NCBI GenBank assembly: GCA_947500575.1
Contig: CANMSI010000001.1
Coordinates: forward strand, 1,116,001 to 1,180,000
Direction: 5' to 3'
DNA from: an uncultured Flavobacteriaceae bacterium
Lineage (GTDB): Bacteria; Bacteroidota; Bacteroidia; Flavobacteriales; Flavobacteriaceae
DNA: 64,000 bases
Part shown: positions 26,337 to 34,241 of the stretch, in pieces
Position numbering within the stretch: position 1 is the stretch's first letter
How the letters are laid out: each line of letters begins with the position of its first letter
Notes under the pieces: generated by a model
Database searches by the model: none
Told to the model about the DNA's origin: nothing
The model's input: only the letters and a program-made list of their open reading frames with translations
Program-made: the position numbers and the translations under genes

Positions 26337-27332
26337 ATGATGAATACTTTAGTAAGCTTAGAAAGCAGACCTACTGGTCCGGCACAAGAAAGTAATTTTG
26401 GAATGAAAACCGAAGAAATTCGCGAATTACATGAGGGCGAATTTCTTGTAGCAATAGAAGCTTTATCCATGGATCCTGCCATAAGAGGCTGGATGAACGA
26501 AGGTACTACCTATATAAAAGGCGTTGAATTAGGCACTGTAATGCGCAGTTTTTCAGCTGGGAAAATCATACAATCAAAGAATACTAAATTTCCCGTTGGC
26601 ACCTATGTTGAAGGATTATTAGGTGCACAAACCCACGCCATTTCCAATGGCGCAGGAATACGAATAATTGATGTCTCAAAAAGCAAGCTCACCCACCATT
26701 TAGGTATCCTAGGCATGCCCGGAATGACTGCATACTTTGGTTTACTTAAACGCGGCGAGCCGCAAAGTGGTGAAGTGGTATACGTCTCCGCTGCATCAGG
26801 GGTTGTTGGCTCTACTGTAGGACAAATTGCCAAAATAAAAGGCTGTACAGTGATCGGTTCTGCGGGTAGTGATGAAAAATGTAAATTCTTAACGGAAGAG
26901 TGTGGTTTTGATTTCGCTATTAATTATAAGACGGAAAATCTAGACACCAAATTAAAGGAGTATGCCCCAAACGGAATCCATGTTTTTTATGATAATGTTG
27001 GTGGAAACACATTGAACACCGCTCTTGCAAATCTTGCGCAAGGAGCCCGAGTGGTTATTTGCGGAGCCATATCTCAATACAACGATATGGGAAATATTCA
27101 GGGCCCTTCTAATTACATGAAAATTGTAACCGCTAGAGGTAAAATGAACGGTATTATTGTTTTTGATTTCATAGCCGATTGGCCCGATGCCGCGAATGAA
27201 ATTGCAGGCTGGATTGATGAAGGAAAAATACATGTAAAAGAACACATTGTTTCTGGACTTGAAAACTACACTTCTACATTAATGATGCTTTTTACTGGTG
27301 AAAATTTTGGAAAATTGGTGTTAACCATCTAA
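26337..27332 (+). CDS. MDR-superfamily NADP-dependent oxidoreductase (CurA/YncB-like)
   Basis: The 331-residue protein is a zinc-free medium-chain reductase: RPTGPAQESNF at the start, LSMDPAIRGWMNE, GMTAYFGLLKRG, and the NADPH loop VSAASGVVGSTVGQIAK, then YDNVGGNTL and VICGAISQYND. It resembles the curcumin-reductase/YncB group, which reduces carbon-carbon double bonds next to carbonyls. It is rightward, divergent from the hydrolase and 40 bp from the operator. It would suit saturation of an enone or methine bridge in the substrate; that is inference. The next gene is the VOC protein. Confidence 0.9.
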   Translation: MMNTLVSLESRPTGPAQESNFGMKTEEIRELHEGEFLVAIEALSMDPAIRGWMNEGTTYIKGVELGTVMRSFSAGKIIQSKNTKFPVGTYVEGLLGAQTHAISNGAGIRIIDVSKSKLTHHLGILGMPGMTAYFGLLKRGEPQSGEVVYVSAASGVVGSTVGQIAKIKGCTVIGSAGSDEKCKFLTEECGFDFAINYKTENLDTKLKEYAPNGIHVFYDNVGGNTLNTALANLAQGARVVICGAISQYNDMGNIQGPSNYMKIVTARGKMNGIIVFDFIADWPDAANEIAGWIDEGKIHVKEHIVSGLENYTSTLMMLFTGENFGKLVLTI

Positions 27333-27381
27333 GAATTGATCGCTTGCTTTAGAAAATAATACCCTATTAATCATATTTGCC

Positions 27382-28458
27382 ATGACATCAGCACCCTTAG
27401 AAACAAATAATCTACCAAATACCGGTATCAGTGGAGTCTATGAAGTTATGATTGGCACAGAAGATGCCACCTATGCTAAAAAGTATTTTGCCGACTTTGG
27501 TTTTAAGGAAATTGCCAGTGCATCTATTTCTGCTACCGAAGCCAAACAAATTTATGGAGTTCATTCAAAACTTACTGCCTATCGCTTACAGAATGGAAGC
27601 ATTGATAGTCATGGGTTGTTACGTATTTTGGAATGGGAAAAACCATTAGGGGAAGGTATTGGTTATGCACCCGTAGAAACTATTGGTTCTAGAATTGCGG
27701 TGATGATGACTTATGATATATTTAGATTGTTCGACATTTACCAGACGGCAAGGGAGGTTGGTAAAAAACAATGGTTGCCAACAACACCTATTGCGGATGA
27801 TCTCTTTGGTTTAAATACAGGTGAGCGCGATTTTTTTAATCGCCCCACACTGGTTCGCGAAAACGCTGTCTACGGAGCTTTCTTTAATCATATATTTTTT
27901 CAACGCTACGGATATAAAATACCCGGTTACGGAACTATAGAAAAAAGCACCCCTCTAAGGACTAGCGAGTTTACACATCACGATTTTATAATTAATGCAA
28001 CATCTATGGAACAAATGAGCTATCTCTCCTCTGCTTTAGGTCTTATTGCAGAAGAAGCACCTGCAATTGACGGGGATTGGCTCAAAGGACCTAAGCGTGT
28101 TTTCCAAATGGAACCTGGTTTTAGTCATTGGTATCAAGGTTTTGTATCTCCCAATAATATCTGTGGAAAAATGAAATTCTTTATCCCCAGAGGTCACAAA
28201 ACGAACAAATCAGAACACCAGCGTATTGGTGAAAAAGGCATTACCCTTCATTCCTTCTATACACCTAAGTTAGACATGGTTCACACCTTAGTAGAAGAGC
28301 ATCAATTGAACCCTTCTAAAAAACAAAAAAATGAGTTTGGGGAACGTTCTTTTGTCTTTACGGATACTGCCGGAGTAAGTTGGCAACTTATTGAAAAAGT
28401 AGACGCTCCAAAAAACAAACCCGCAGTAGAAATAAAATTTGAAACAACCGATGGATGA
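27382..28458 (+). CDS. Cytoplasmic VOC/glyoxalase-superfamily protein
   Basis: The 358-residue protein has two VOC-like halves: GVYEVMIGTEDATYAKKYFADFGFKEIA (about 14-42), and after about residue 200 FTHHDFIINATSMEQMSYLSSALGLIAEE, ending HSFYTPKLDMV...FVFTDTAGVSWQLIEK. Metal ligands (His/Glu) are only partly clear to me. It has no signal, so it acts in the cytoplasm. It follows the ene-reductase by 49 bp. Such proteins can be ring-cleaving dioxygenases, isomerases or lactonases; which one cannot be said. It is the second VOC protein in the regulon. Confidence 0.75.
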   Translation: MTSAPLETNNLPNTGISGVYEVMIGTEDATYAKKYFADFGFKEIASASISATEAKQIYGVHSKLTAYRLQNGSIDSHGLLRILEWEKPLGEGIGYAPVETIGSRIAVMMTYDIFRLFDIYQTAREVGKKQWLPTTPIADDLFGLNTGERDFFNRPTLVRENAVYGAFFNHIFFQRYGYKIPGYGTIEKSTPLRTSEFTHHDFIINATSMEQMSYLSSALGLIAEEAPAIDGDWLKGPKRVFQMEPGFSHWYQGFVSPNNICGKMKFFIPRGHKTNKSEHQRIGEKGITLHSFYTPKLDMVHTLVEEHQLNPSKKQKNEFGERSFVFTDTAGVSWQLIEKVDAPKNKPAVEIKFETTDG

Positions 28459-28559
28459 TTTTCTTACATTTGATATTGAAAGAGCTAAATACCTTGATTA
28501 TGAGGGAGTTTATCCATAGAAAATGATGTTAAACGAATGCATGAACTTCTTCCATAAAA

Positions 28560-28578
28560 TAGTTAATTATATTAACTA
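28560..28578. promoter_or_regulatory. Single palindromic operator upstream of the nitrilase-marR genes
   Basis: TAGTTAA-N5-TTAACTA with perfect arms. A TATTTTCG element (one change from TAnnTTTG) starts in its right arm. If the MarR protein binds it, the regulator gene downstream would be autoregulated. Confidence 0.72.
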
Positions 28579-28613
28579 TTTTCGTACCTTGTTGTAAACC
28601 TAATCCTCTTAAA

Positions 28614-29627
28614 TTGATAAAAAGATATAAAGCTTTAGCCCTTCAAACGGAGTGTTTTGCCATTAATTCGTGTAAAGACAGAAAGTCGGCATATGCCTTA
28701 ATGCAGCAATCATTGAATACGGTATTGGCTGAAACAAGAGGTTCTAAAGCTTTTATAGGGCCCGATCTAAAACTAGTGGTTTTACCAGAGTATTTTCTAA
28801 CAAGTTTTCCCTTTGGTGAAAGTCTTGATCAATGGAGAGAAAAAGCATGTCTTTCCACAGACGATCCACTATTTACTCAAATGAAGGAATTCTGTATACA
28901 ACAGTCCATATTCCTGTCTGGAAACTTTTACGAATTAGATCCTCATTTTCCAGATCTCTATTTTCAAAGTAGTTTTATCATTGATGATGAAGGAGAATTA
29001 ATTTTAAAATATCGTCGCCTAAATTCCATGTTTGCTCCTACGCCACATGATGTATTGGACGACTATGTAAAAGCATATGGAGAAGATGCTCTTTTCCCCG
29101 TGGCAAATACCAAACTTGGCGCCTTAGCCTGTATTGCTTCTGAAGAAATTATGTATCCAGAAATTGCGCGTTGTCTTATGATGCGCGGTGCAGAAGTATT
29201 CTTGCACTCCTCCTCCGAAGCGGGTAGTCCGCAGCTAACTCATAAAGATATCGCCAAACGCGCCAGAGCCATTGAAAATATGAGTTATGTAGTATCTGCA
29301 AATTCAGCAGGGATTTCGGGAATTGATTTTCCCTTTGCCAGTACAGATGGGCTTTCTAAGATTGTACATTTCGAAGGAAATGTATTGTCTGAAGCAGGTA
29401 CTGGAGGCAGTATGGTAGCCAATAGCTATATTGATATTCACGCGCTGCGAGATTATCGCTCTAAAGTTTCCATGCAGAATTATAATGCAAGACAACGTTT
29501 TGAATTGTATGCGCCTTCTTACTCAAATTACACCCACTATCCGCCAAATAGTTTTAAAAATGAGACACCTAACAAAGAATTGTTCATAAAAACACAATTA
29601 AACGTAATTAAAAAACTTCAGGGTTAA
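28614..29627 (+). CDS. Carbon-nitrogen hydrolase (nitrilase superfamily amidase)
   Basis: Begins at a TTG (28614); no in-frame ATG lies between it and the upstream stop in the operator. The 337-residue protein shows the nitrilase triad Glu59 (VLPEYF), Lys132 (LKYRRLN) and Cys173 (LACIASEE). The end, RQRFELYAP..., resembles amidase relatives rather than true nitrilases. These enzymes hydrolyse non-peptide C-N bonds, including amides and carbamoyl groups. In this regulon it is a second candidate half-amidase beside the cysteine hydrolase at 20265. It probably shares a transcript with the MarR gene 57 bp downstream. Confidence 0.9.
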   Translation: MIKRYKALALQTECFAINSCKDRKSAYALMQQSLNTVLAETRGSKAFIGPDLKLVVLPEYFLTSFPFGESLDQWREKACLSTDDPLFTQMKEFCIQQSIFLSGNFYELDPHFPDLYFQSSFIIDDEGELILKYRRLNSMFAPTPHDVLDDYVKAYGEDALFPVANTKLGALACIASEEIMYPEIARCLMMRGAEVFLHSSSEAGSPQLTHKDIAKRARAIENMSYVVSANSAGISGIDFPFASTDGLSKIVHFEGNVLSEAGTGGSMVANSYIDIHALRDYRSKVSMQNYNARQRFELYAPSYSNYTHYPPNSFKNETPNKELFIKTQLNVIKKLQG

Positions 29628-29684
29628 ATAGATGTGGCATATATTGCAACTACCATTTAGTTCCCTCTGTAATGAAAAAGAAAC

Positions 29685-30197
29685 ATGATAGAAAAAAGTA
29701 TTGAAGAATCGATCGTATTAAGCATCTTTGATTTATCCAATCAATTAAAAAAAATTGGGGATGATGTATACCAAAAGGTAGGCCTTACTACACAGCAATG
29801 GCTCATATTATTGCATTTGGCTAATAATCCGAACCTCCCCTTTTTAAAGCGAGAAAAACATCATAAAGATTTAATGGCAAGTGAATTGGCAGAATCTTTA
29901 AATGTATCACGTGCTAATATTACCAACCTTATCAATGTACTTTTAGATAAGGGTTTAATTAGGCAATATGAAGACAAAGATGACCGCAGAAAAAAACGTT
30001 TAAAACTAACAAAAAAAGGAGTTACGCTTCTGAATAATACACAGCCATCACGTTTGGGCGTAATTAATTATTTAACAGAAGGTTTTAACCGTGCAGAGAA
30101 AGAAACTTTTCTTCTCTTTTTGGAGGCCTGCATGAATAAGCTCCTCAATGAGGATGAGAAAATTAAGTCGTTTCATAAACTATTAGTAGATATATAA
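29685..30197 (+). CDS. MarR-family transcriptional regulator (probable regulon repressor)
   Basis: The 170-residue protein is a MarR winged-helix dimer. The recognition helix region is LMASELAESLNVSRANITNLINVLLDKGLI (about 63-92), followed by the wing motif DKDDRRKKRLKLT. An insertion (LPFLKREKHHKD, about 51-62) lengthens the loop before the helix. MarR proteins bind short AT-rich palindromes and release them on binding the pathway compound. Eleven TAGTTAA-N5-TTAACTA type palindromes lie upstream of genes in this cluster and no other regulator is encoded in it, so this is the likely binder. That link is inference. Confidence 0.9.
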   Translation: MIEKSIEESIVLSIFDLSNQLKKIGDDVYQKVGLTTQQWLILLHLANNPNLPFLKREKHHKDLMASELAESLNVSRANITNLINVLLDKGLIRQYEDKDDRRKKRLKLTKKGVTLLNNTQPSRLGVINYLTEGFNRAEKETFLLFLEACMNKLLNEDEKIKSFHKLLVDI

Positions 30198-30381
30198 ATT
30201 CAGCATTTCAATTTTCAAAATTTGATGATCTTTATACAGTGAACATCCCATTCTAGACCCTACTTCCTAGAATCTTAAAAAGCCTAATAACTATTTTAGT
30301 GAACACTAGATGCGCGTTTGTTTTCTTTCAAAATTAACGTGCTAAAAACAAAAAAAGGATTCTTTTTTCAAAGCAAGAACT

Positions 30382-31887
30382 ATGGAACTTTTAAAAAATA
30401 ATATACAGCAAGAAAGCACTTCTCTAGAATTTTTTTTTAATGCTTTTAGGAATCAAATCATAGGTATAGATTACGACTTTGAATCCATCCACGGTCCAAA
30501 GAAAATGTTGTATGCAGATTGGATTGCCAGCGGAAGACTCTATGCACCTATAGAAGAAACTATGAGCAAGCGTATTGGCCCCATGGTGGCCAATACACAT
30601 TCATTTTCTAGTGAAACCGGCAAAGCATCGACCTACGCATACAAATATGCCAGACAGATTATAAAGGAGCATGTAAATGCAAATGAAAACGATATACTGG
30701 TTACCTCTGGAACGGGAATGACGGGAGTACTATCTAGATTGCATCGTGTGATGGGCTTGCGTATACCCGACAGTGTAAAAGCTAAGATAAAGATTCCAGA
30801 AAATGAAAGACCCGTAGTATTCATTACACATATGGAACATCATTCTAACCAAGTACCTTGGATGGAAACCATTGCCGATGTCGTAATTGTTCCTTGTGAT
30901 GAAAACAACTTAGTATCGCCCGAGAATCTTGCCAAAGAATTGGAAAAGTATAAGGATCGCCCTTTAAAAATAGGAGCGTTTACGGCCTGTTCTAATGTTA
31001 CAGGAATTATAACTCCGTATGGACAACTTGCAAAGACAATGCATACCCATGGAGGCTACTGCATTATGGATTTTGCAGCTTCTGCTCCCTACGTAGCTAT
31101 TAATATGCATCCCGATGATGAAGAGGAAAGGCTAGACGCCATTTGTTTTTCTCCTCATAAATTTTTGGGAGGTCCTGGAAGTTGCGGTGTTCTAGTTTTT
31201 AATAAAGAACTTTATAAGACCCATGCCCCAGACGTACCCGGAGGAGGCAATGTAAAATGGACCAATCCTTGGGGAGACTATGGGTATTATGATGATATTG
31301 AGACCAAAGAAGATGGAGGAACTCCTGGGTTTCTGCAAACCATGCGGGCTGCTATGGCCATCCGATTGAAAGAAAAAATGGGAGCTCATAACATTGAGAA
31401 AAGAGAAGAAGAATTATTAGCACTCTGTTTTGAAAAGCTAGAAGAAATTGAAGGCTTATACATACTAGGATGCACCAAAGCAAAACGGATTGGTTGTGTT
31501 TCTTTTGGAGTAAAAGATATACACTATAATTTATTAGTACGCCTTTTGAACGATCATTTTGGAATTCAAGTACGTGGAGGCTGGTCTTGTGCCAGCACCT
31601 ATAGTCATCATCTGATGGATATCTGTGAAACTACTTCCAAAAATATTATTGATGGGATTAGTACCAAAAATCTAACGGAAAAACCAGGATGGGTTCGACT
31701 TTCATTACACCCCGTAACTACCAATGAAGAAGTGCTATTTATCTGTGATGCCATCAAACAAACGGTTGAAAATATTGATGAATGGGGAAAAGCATATCAG
31801 TATAATAAGAAGAATAACGAATTTGAACATCTAAACACAGGCGATCAAAAGATTAAAGAAGAGGTTTGTAATTGGTTTGATGAATAG
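30382..31887 (+). CDS. Class V aminotransferase (cysteine desulfurase-like, PLP)
   Basis: The 501-residue protein has the type I PLP fold: TSGTGMTGVLSRL (about 111-125), a THMEHHSNQVPW stretch, DFAASAPY, and the Schiff-base lysine in FSPHKFLGGPGSCG. The C-terminal RGGWSCASTYSHHLMDI resembles the cysteine loop region of SufS/CsdA relatives, with a Cys in that loop. It could be a desulfurase or an amino-acid lyase or kynureninase-like enzyme. It has an acidic C-terminal extension of about 30 residues. It has no operator of the cluster, so I treat it as outside the regulon. Confidence 0.85.
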   Translation: MELLKNNIQQESTSLEFFFNAFRNQIIGIDYDFESIHGPKKMLYADWIASGRLYAPIEETMSKRIGPMVANTHSFSSETGKASTYAYKYARQIIKEHVNANENDILVTSGTGMTGVLSRLHRVMGLRIPDSVKAKIKIPENERPVVFITHMEHHSNQVPWMETIADVVIVPCDENNLVSPENLAKELEKYKDRPLKIGAFTACSNVTGIITPYGQLAKTMHTHGGYCIMDFAASAPYVAINMHPDDEEERLDAICFSPHKFLGGPGSCGVLVFNKELYKTHAPDVPGGGNVKWTNPWGDYGYYDDIETKEDGGTPGFLQTMRAAMAIRLKEKMGAHNIEKREEELLALCFEKLEEIEGLYILGCTKAKRIGCVSFGVKDIHYNLLVRLLNDHFGIQVRGGWSCASTYSHHLMDICETTSKNIIDGISTKNLTEKPGWVRLSLHPVTTNEEVLFICDAIKQTVENIDEWGKAYQYNKKNNEFEHLNTGDQKIKEEVCNWFDE

Positions 31888-31959
31888 TGTTTATATTAAA
31901 AAACAATAACTCTATAAATGTTATTATAGACTTTTGCGTTATATGCAAAACTATTGGCA

Positions 31960-32553
31960 TTAACCAGCTCTTCCCGCGCCCGGGTGATTAAACGTTTCAA
32001 CATAAGTTCCAGAATTAATTTCTTGTTTCCCTATATAAAAGATTTTATCATACAACTTTTTAGGGTCAAGTTGATCTTTATATTTCAGCTTATATTCAAA
32101 CTCGTCTTGGGAAACGGATAAAATAGCCGAGTTAAATCCTTTCTCATACTCCCCATCCCATTCAGAAATATCATTCGCACTTTCAGCATAAAAATAAATC
32201 TCCGAATTCAATTGAGCGCTAATATCTGTTAAGTAATCTTTATTTGCCTCTACATTCCACCATCCTGATACTATCCAATCTCCATTGGTGTCCTTGTAAG
32301 AAATAGCTACATATATCTCTTCTGCGGTGTTGTTTTTAAGTTTAACTTGAAAAGAATTGCTTTTTTCAGGCAATTCTATACTTTTTTCAGGTTTTATTTT
32401 TATAGTTGTCTCCTTTTTGGGTTTTTCAACTTTTCGTTCTTTAGAAGTTCTAGGGCTAACCCTTTTACCTCTTTTACAAGATATCAAACACACAAAAATT
32501 AGTGATAAACCAATAAGCAATATTCTGTGAACCTTTAATATCATAGTATCCAT
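31960..32553 (-). CDS. DUF1036-like lipoprotein
   Basis: The 197-residue protein has a lipoprotein signal (VCLISC, Cys about 26), a Lys/Pro/Glu linker, then a compact beta domain: FQVKLKNNTAEEIYVAISYKDTNGDWIVSGWWNVEANKD and later SEIYFYAES. The N-terminal strand and the GWW spacing are those of DUF1036, a small domain of unknown role found in secreted proteins. It lies left of the tRNA-remnant repeat and so outside the candidate island. Confidence 0.75.
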   Translation of the reverse strand: MDTMILKVHRILLIGLSLIFVCLISCKRGKRVSPRTSKERKVEKPKKETTIKIKPEKSIELPEKSNSFQVKLKNNTAEEIYVAISYKDTNGDWIVSGWWNVEANKDYLTDISAQLNSEIYFYAESANDISEWDGEYEKGFNSAILSVSQDEFEYKLKYKDQLDPKKLYDKIFYIGKQEINSGTYVETFNHPGAGRAG

Positions 32554-32890
32554 TGAGTTAAGACATTATATAAAGTTAGTAAATCATGAAAATATATAAG
32601 AAGTGGGAGGATTATTAAATATTAGGAAAAAACTGGTAAAATGAGTTTAATGAGATTTAGAAAAACTGGAGACATAGCCCCTCATTTAAATTTCAATTTT
32701 ACAGATTCATTCCAAACGAAGTTTTTTAACAAAAGCCCTTCACAAATGTGAAAGGCTTTCGTTTTTGCGGTCTGGACGGGATTGCATTCGCGCACTGCTC
32801 TAAAGCGGCTCAAAAAAGTGTGTTTTTGGATTTATAGCTAGGTTCATCCTTTTGTCTAAGATTGACTTTTTCAAAAAACAGTTTAACAAA
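32554..32890. other. 337-bp intergenic region with tRNA-Asp 3' remnant
   Basis: No gene is visible. At 32731-32781 lies a copy of the tRNA-Asp 3' end and its terminator hairpin (separate entries). The rest is AT-rich with nothing I can name. Confidence 0.6.
32731..32781. repeat. Left copy of the tRNA-Asp 3'-end/terminator direct repeat (att-like)
   Basis: This 51-base stretch matches 41798-41849 with one mismatch and one missing base. It contains the terminator hairpin (AAAGCC...GGCTTT, weakened by the mismatch) and the last 14 or so bases of tRNA-Asp, then diverges. The truncated tRNA cannot be functional, so it looks like the far end of an insertion at the intact tRNA gene. Confidence 0.75.
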
Positions 32891-33682
32891 TCACTGTACA
32901 AAAGAGTCTTCTCTATTTTTATGTATCGGCACATACTTCTCTATAATCCCTTTCGTGATTTTACGAAGTGTTTTGTCGTTTACTGGGTGTAAACCAGGAG
33001 CAGTAAAATATTCTATTTCTCCTTCTTTTGTTTTATAATACCATATCAACGGTTTCTCGGTATCCCCTTCAAAGAAAAACTCGTAAGCCGCATCTACCTC
33101 TACTTTCTTCATATTTTTCATTTCCATTTGATCCAATGGTTTCACATCGGTTCCATATTTTGATAATGGAGCTTCATCGCATGAAACAGCAACGTATAAA
33201 GAATCCGCCCACGTCATACACCCTTCCGTTTTAATAATTGGTTTCGAAGATTTAAATATTAGATCTTTTACTACTGGTGTGTTAACAAAAATTATAGCAA
33301 AAACAACACTTATTGAAATTGTAATTATCCATCTACGTTTCTTCTTATCCTTCTCTTTTTTATCAATTTCCGATGATTCTTCTTCTTCCTCTTCTAATTC
33401 TATATTTCCACTACCCTCTTTTTGATTTATAAAATCGGCATAATCTTTAAATCCCAAATATCTACACAAACATTTAATAAGCTTTGGTTTTAAGTCATCT
33501 TGAAAGTCGTTCTCCTTATTCTTATATGAAGTATAGTAATCACGTAAGGTTCGTTCATTAATAATGTATTTATAATCCTCTAAGAGTAAATCCGAAAGAT
33601 GACGAGCAAGATGGGTTTTCTTACTTGAACCAATTTCTTTTTCAGCTTTTTCAAAAGCTAGTGCTAAAAGTTTGATCGACAT
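32891..33682 (-). CDS. Single-pass membrane protein with cytoplasmic N-terminal domain, unknown
   Basis: The 263-residue protein has a helical N-terminal domain (about 1-90, with LARHLSDLLLEDYKYIINERTLRDYYTSYKN), a very acidic then basic linker (EEEEEESSEIDKKEKDKKKRR), one transmembrane helix (about 117-138), and a C-terminal periplasmic domain with two Cys (CMTWADSLYVAVSCDEAP). The N-terminal part resembles domains in Flavobacteria that may pair with DNA or other proteins, but I do not recognise a family. It is monocistronic and leftward near the island's left end. Confidence 0.7.
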   Translation of the reverse strand: MSIKLLALAFEKAEKEIGSSKKTHLARHLSDLLLEDYKYIINERTLRDYYTSYKNKENDFQDDLKPKLIKCLCRYLGFKDYADFINQKEGSGNIELEEEEEESSEIDKKEKDKKKRRWIITISISVVFAIIFVNTPVVKDLIFKSSKPIIKTEGCMTWADSLYVAVSCDEAPLSKYGTDVKPLDQMEMKNMKKVEVDAAYEFFFEGDTEKPLIWYYKTKEGEIEYFTAPGLHPVNDKTLRKITKGIIEKYVPIHKNREDSFVQ

Positions 33683-34040
33683 GTAACAACCTGGTTTACA
33701 ATTATAAAACTAAGATAAAAATGGAAATTATATGGAACTAATTTTCTGGAAGTTCTTTTCCATCAATTCTCCATTAATCGATTTTTTATCTCCATTACTT
33801 TGTTCTCGAGAATGATTCGCTATGCCTTGCTAACATAGTATTTCTAGAAAAGTCATTCTTACGGAAATCTATAATGCGGCTGGTTTTTGGCCAAATGGAG
33901 AGTAGCTAAACGCTGCCGCATAAGATTTCCACTTTCCAAAAAAAAAACGGAGTACTCCAAACTCTTAAGGGGTTGGTAAAAATGAATCTGGGAGAACCTC
34001 AGACAGCCACTCCTTTGTTTAATTCTAAAATTTTAAAATA
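33683..34040. other. 358-bp intergenic region with a hairpin
   Basis: No gene is visible. An inverted repeat GGAAATCT...ATGCGGC / GCCGCAT...AGATTTCC occupies 33863-33930 with a 34-base loop containing TTTGGCCAAA. It precedes the small lipoprotein at 34041; no U-tract follows, so it is not a plain terminator. It might be a structured leader. Confidence 0.55.
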
Positions 34041-34193
34041 ATGAAGAAGTTTTTTATAGCCGCAATGGCGGTAGTTTTTAATATGTTCCTATTTTCATGT
34101 AATTCTGAAAGTGTAGCTGAAGAAGAAACGCTTTATGAGACTCAGGCGACTGAGGGTGAAGATGGGGAAATAGACCAAGAAGATGAAGGGTAG
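34041..34193 (+). CDS. Small acidic lipoprotein (50 aa)
   Basis: An ATG at 34041 gives MKKFFIAAMAVVFNMFLFSC, a clear lipoprotein signal with lipobox LFSC, followed by a short, strongly acidic tail (about 15 Glu/Asp in 30 residues) ending EDEG. It is preceded by an AT-rich leader and lies 48 bp before the sensor kinase gene, so it is probably part of the same transcription unit. A role as a ligand or partner for the kinase is possible but not shown. Confidence 0.65.
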   Translation: MKKFFIAAMAVVFNMFLFSCNSESVAEEETLYETQATEGEDGEIDQEDEG

Positions 34194-34241
34194 TCAATTT
34201 AGAAGTTGAAAATCCAATAAGTATTTTCTTAATTTAGGAGG

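Noticed and set aside
32731-32781. A second functional tRNA-Asp gene
   Set aside because: Only the last 14 or so bases of the tRNA are present, so it cannot fold.
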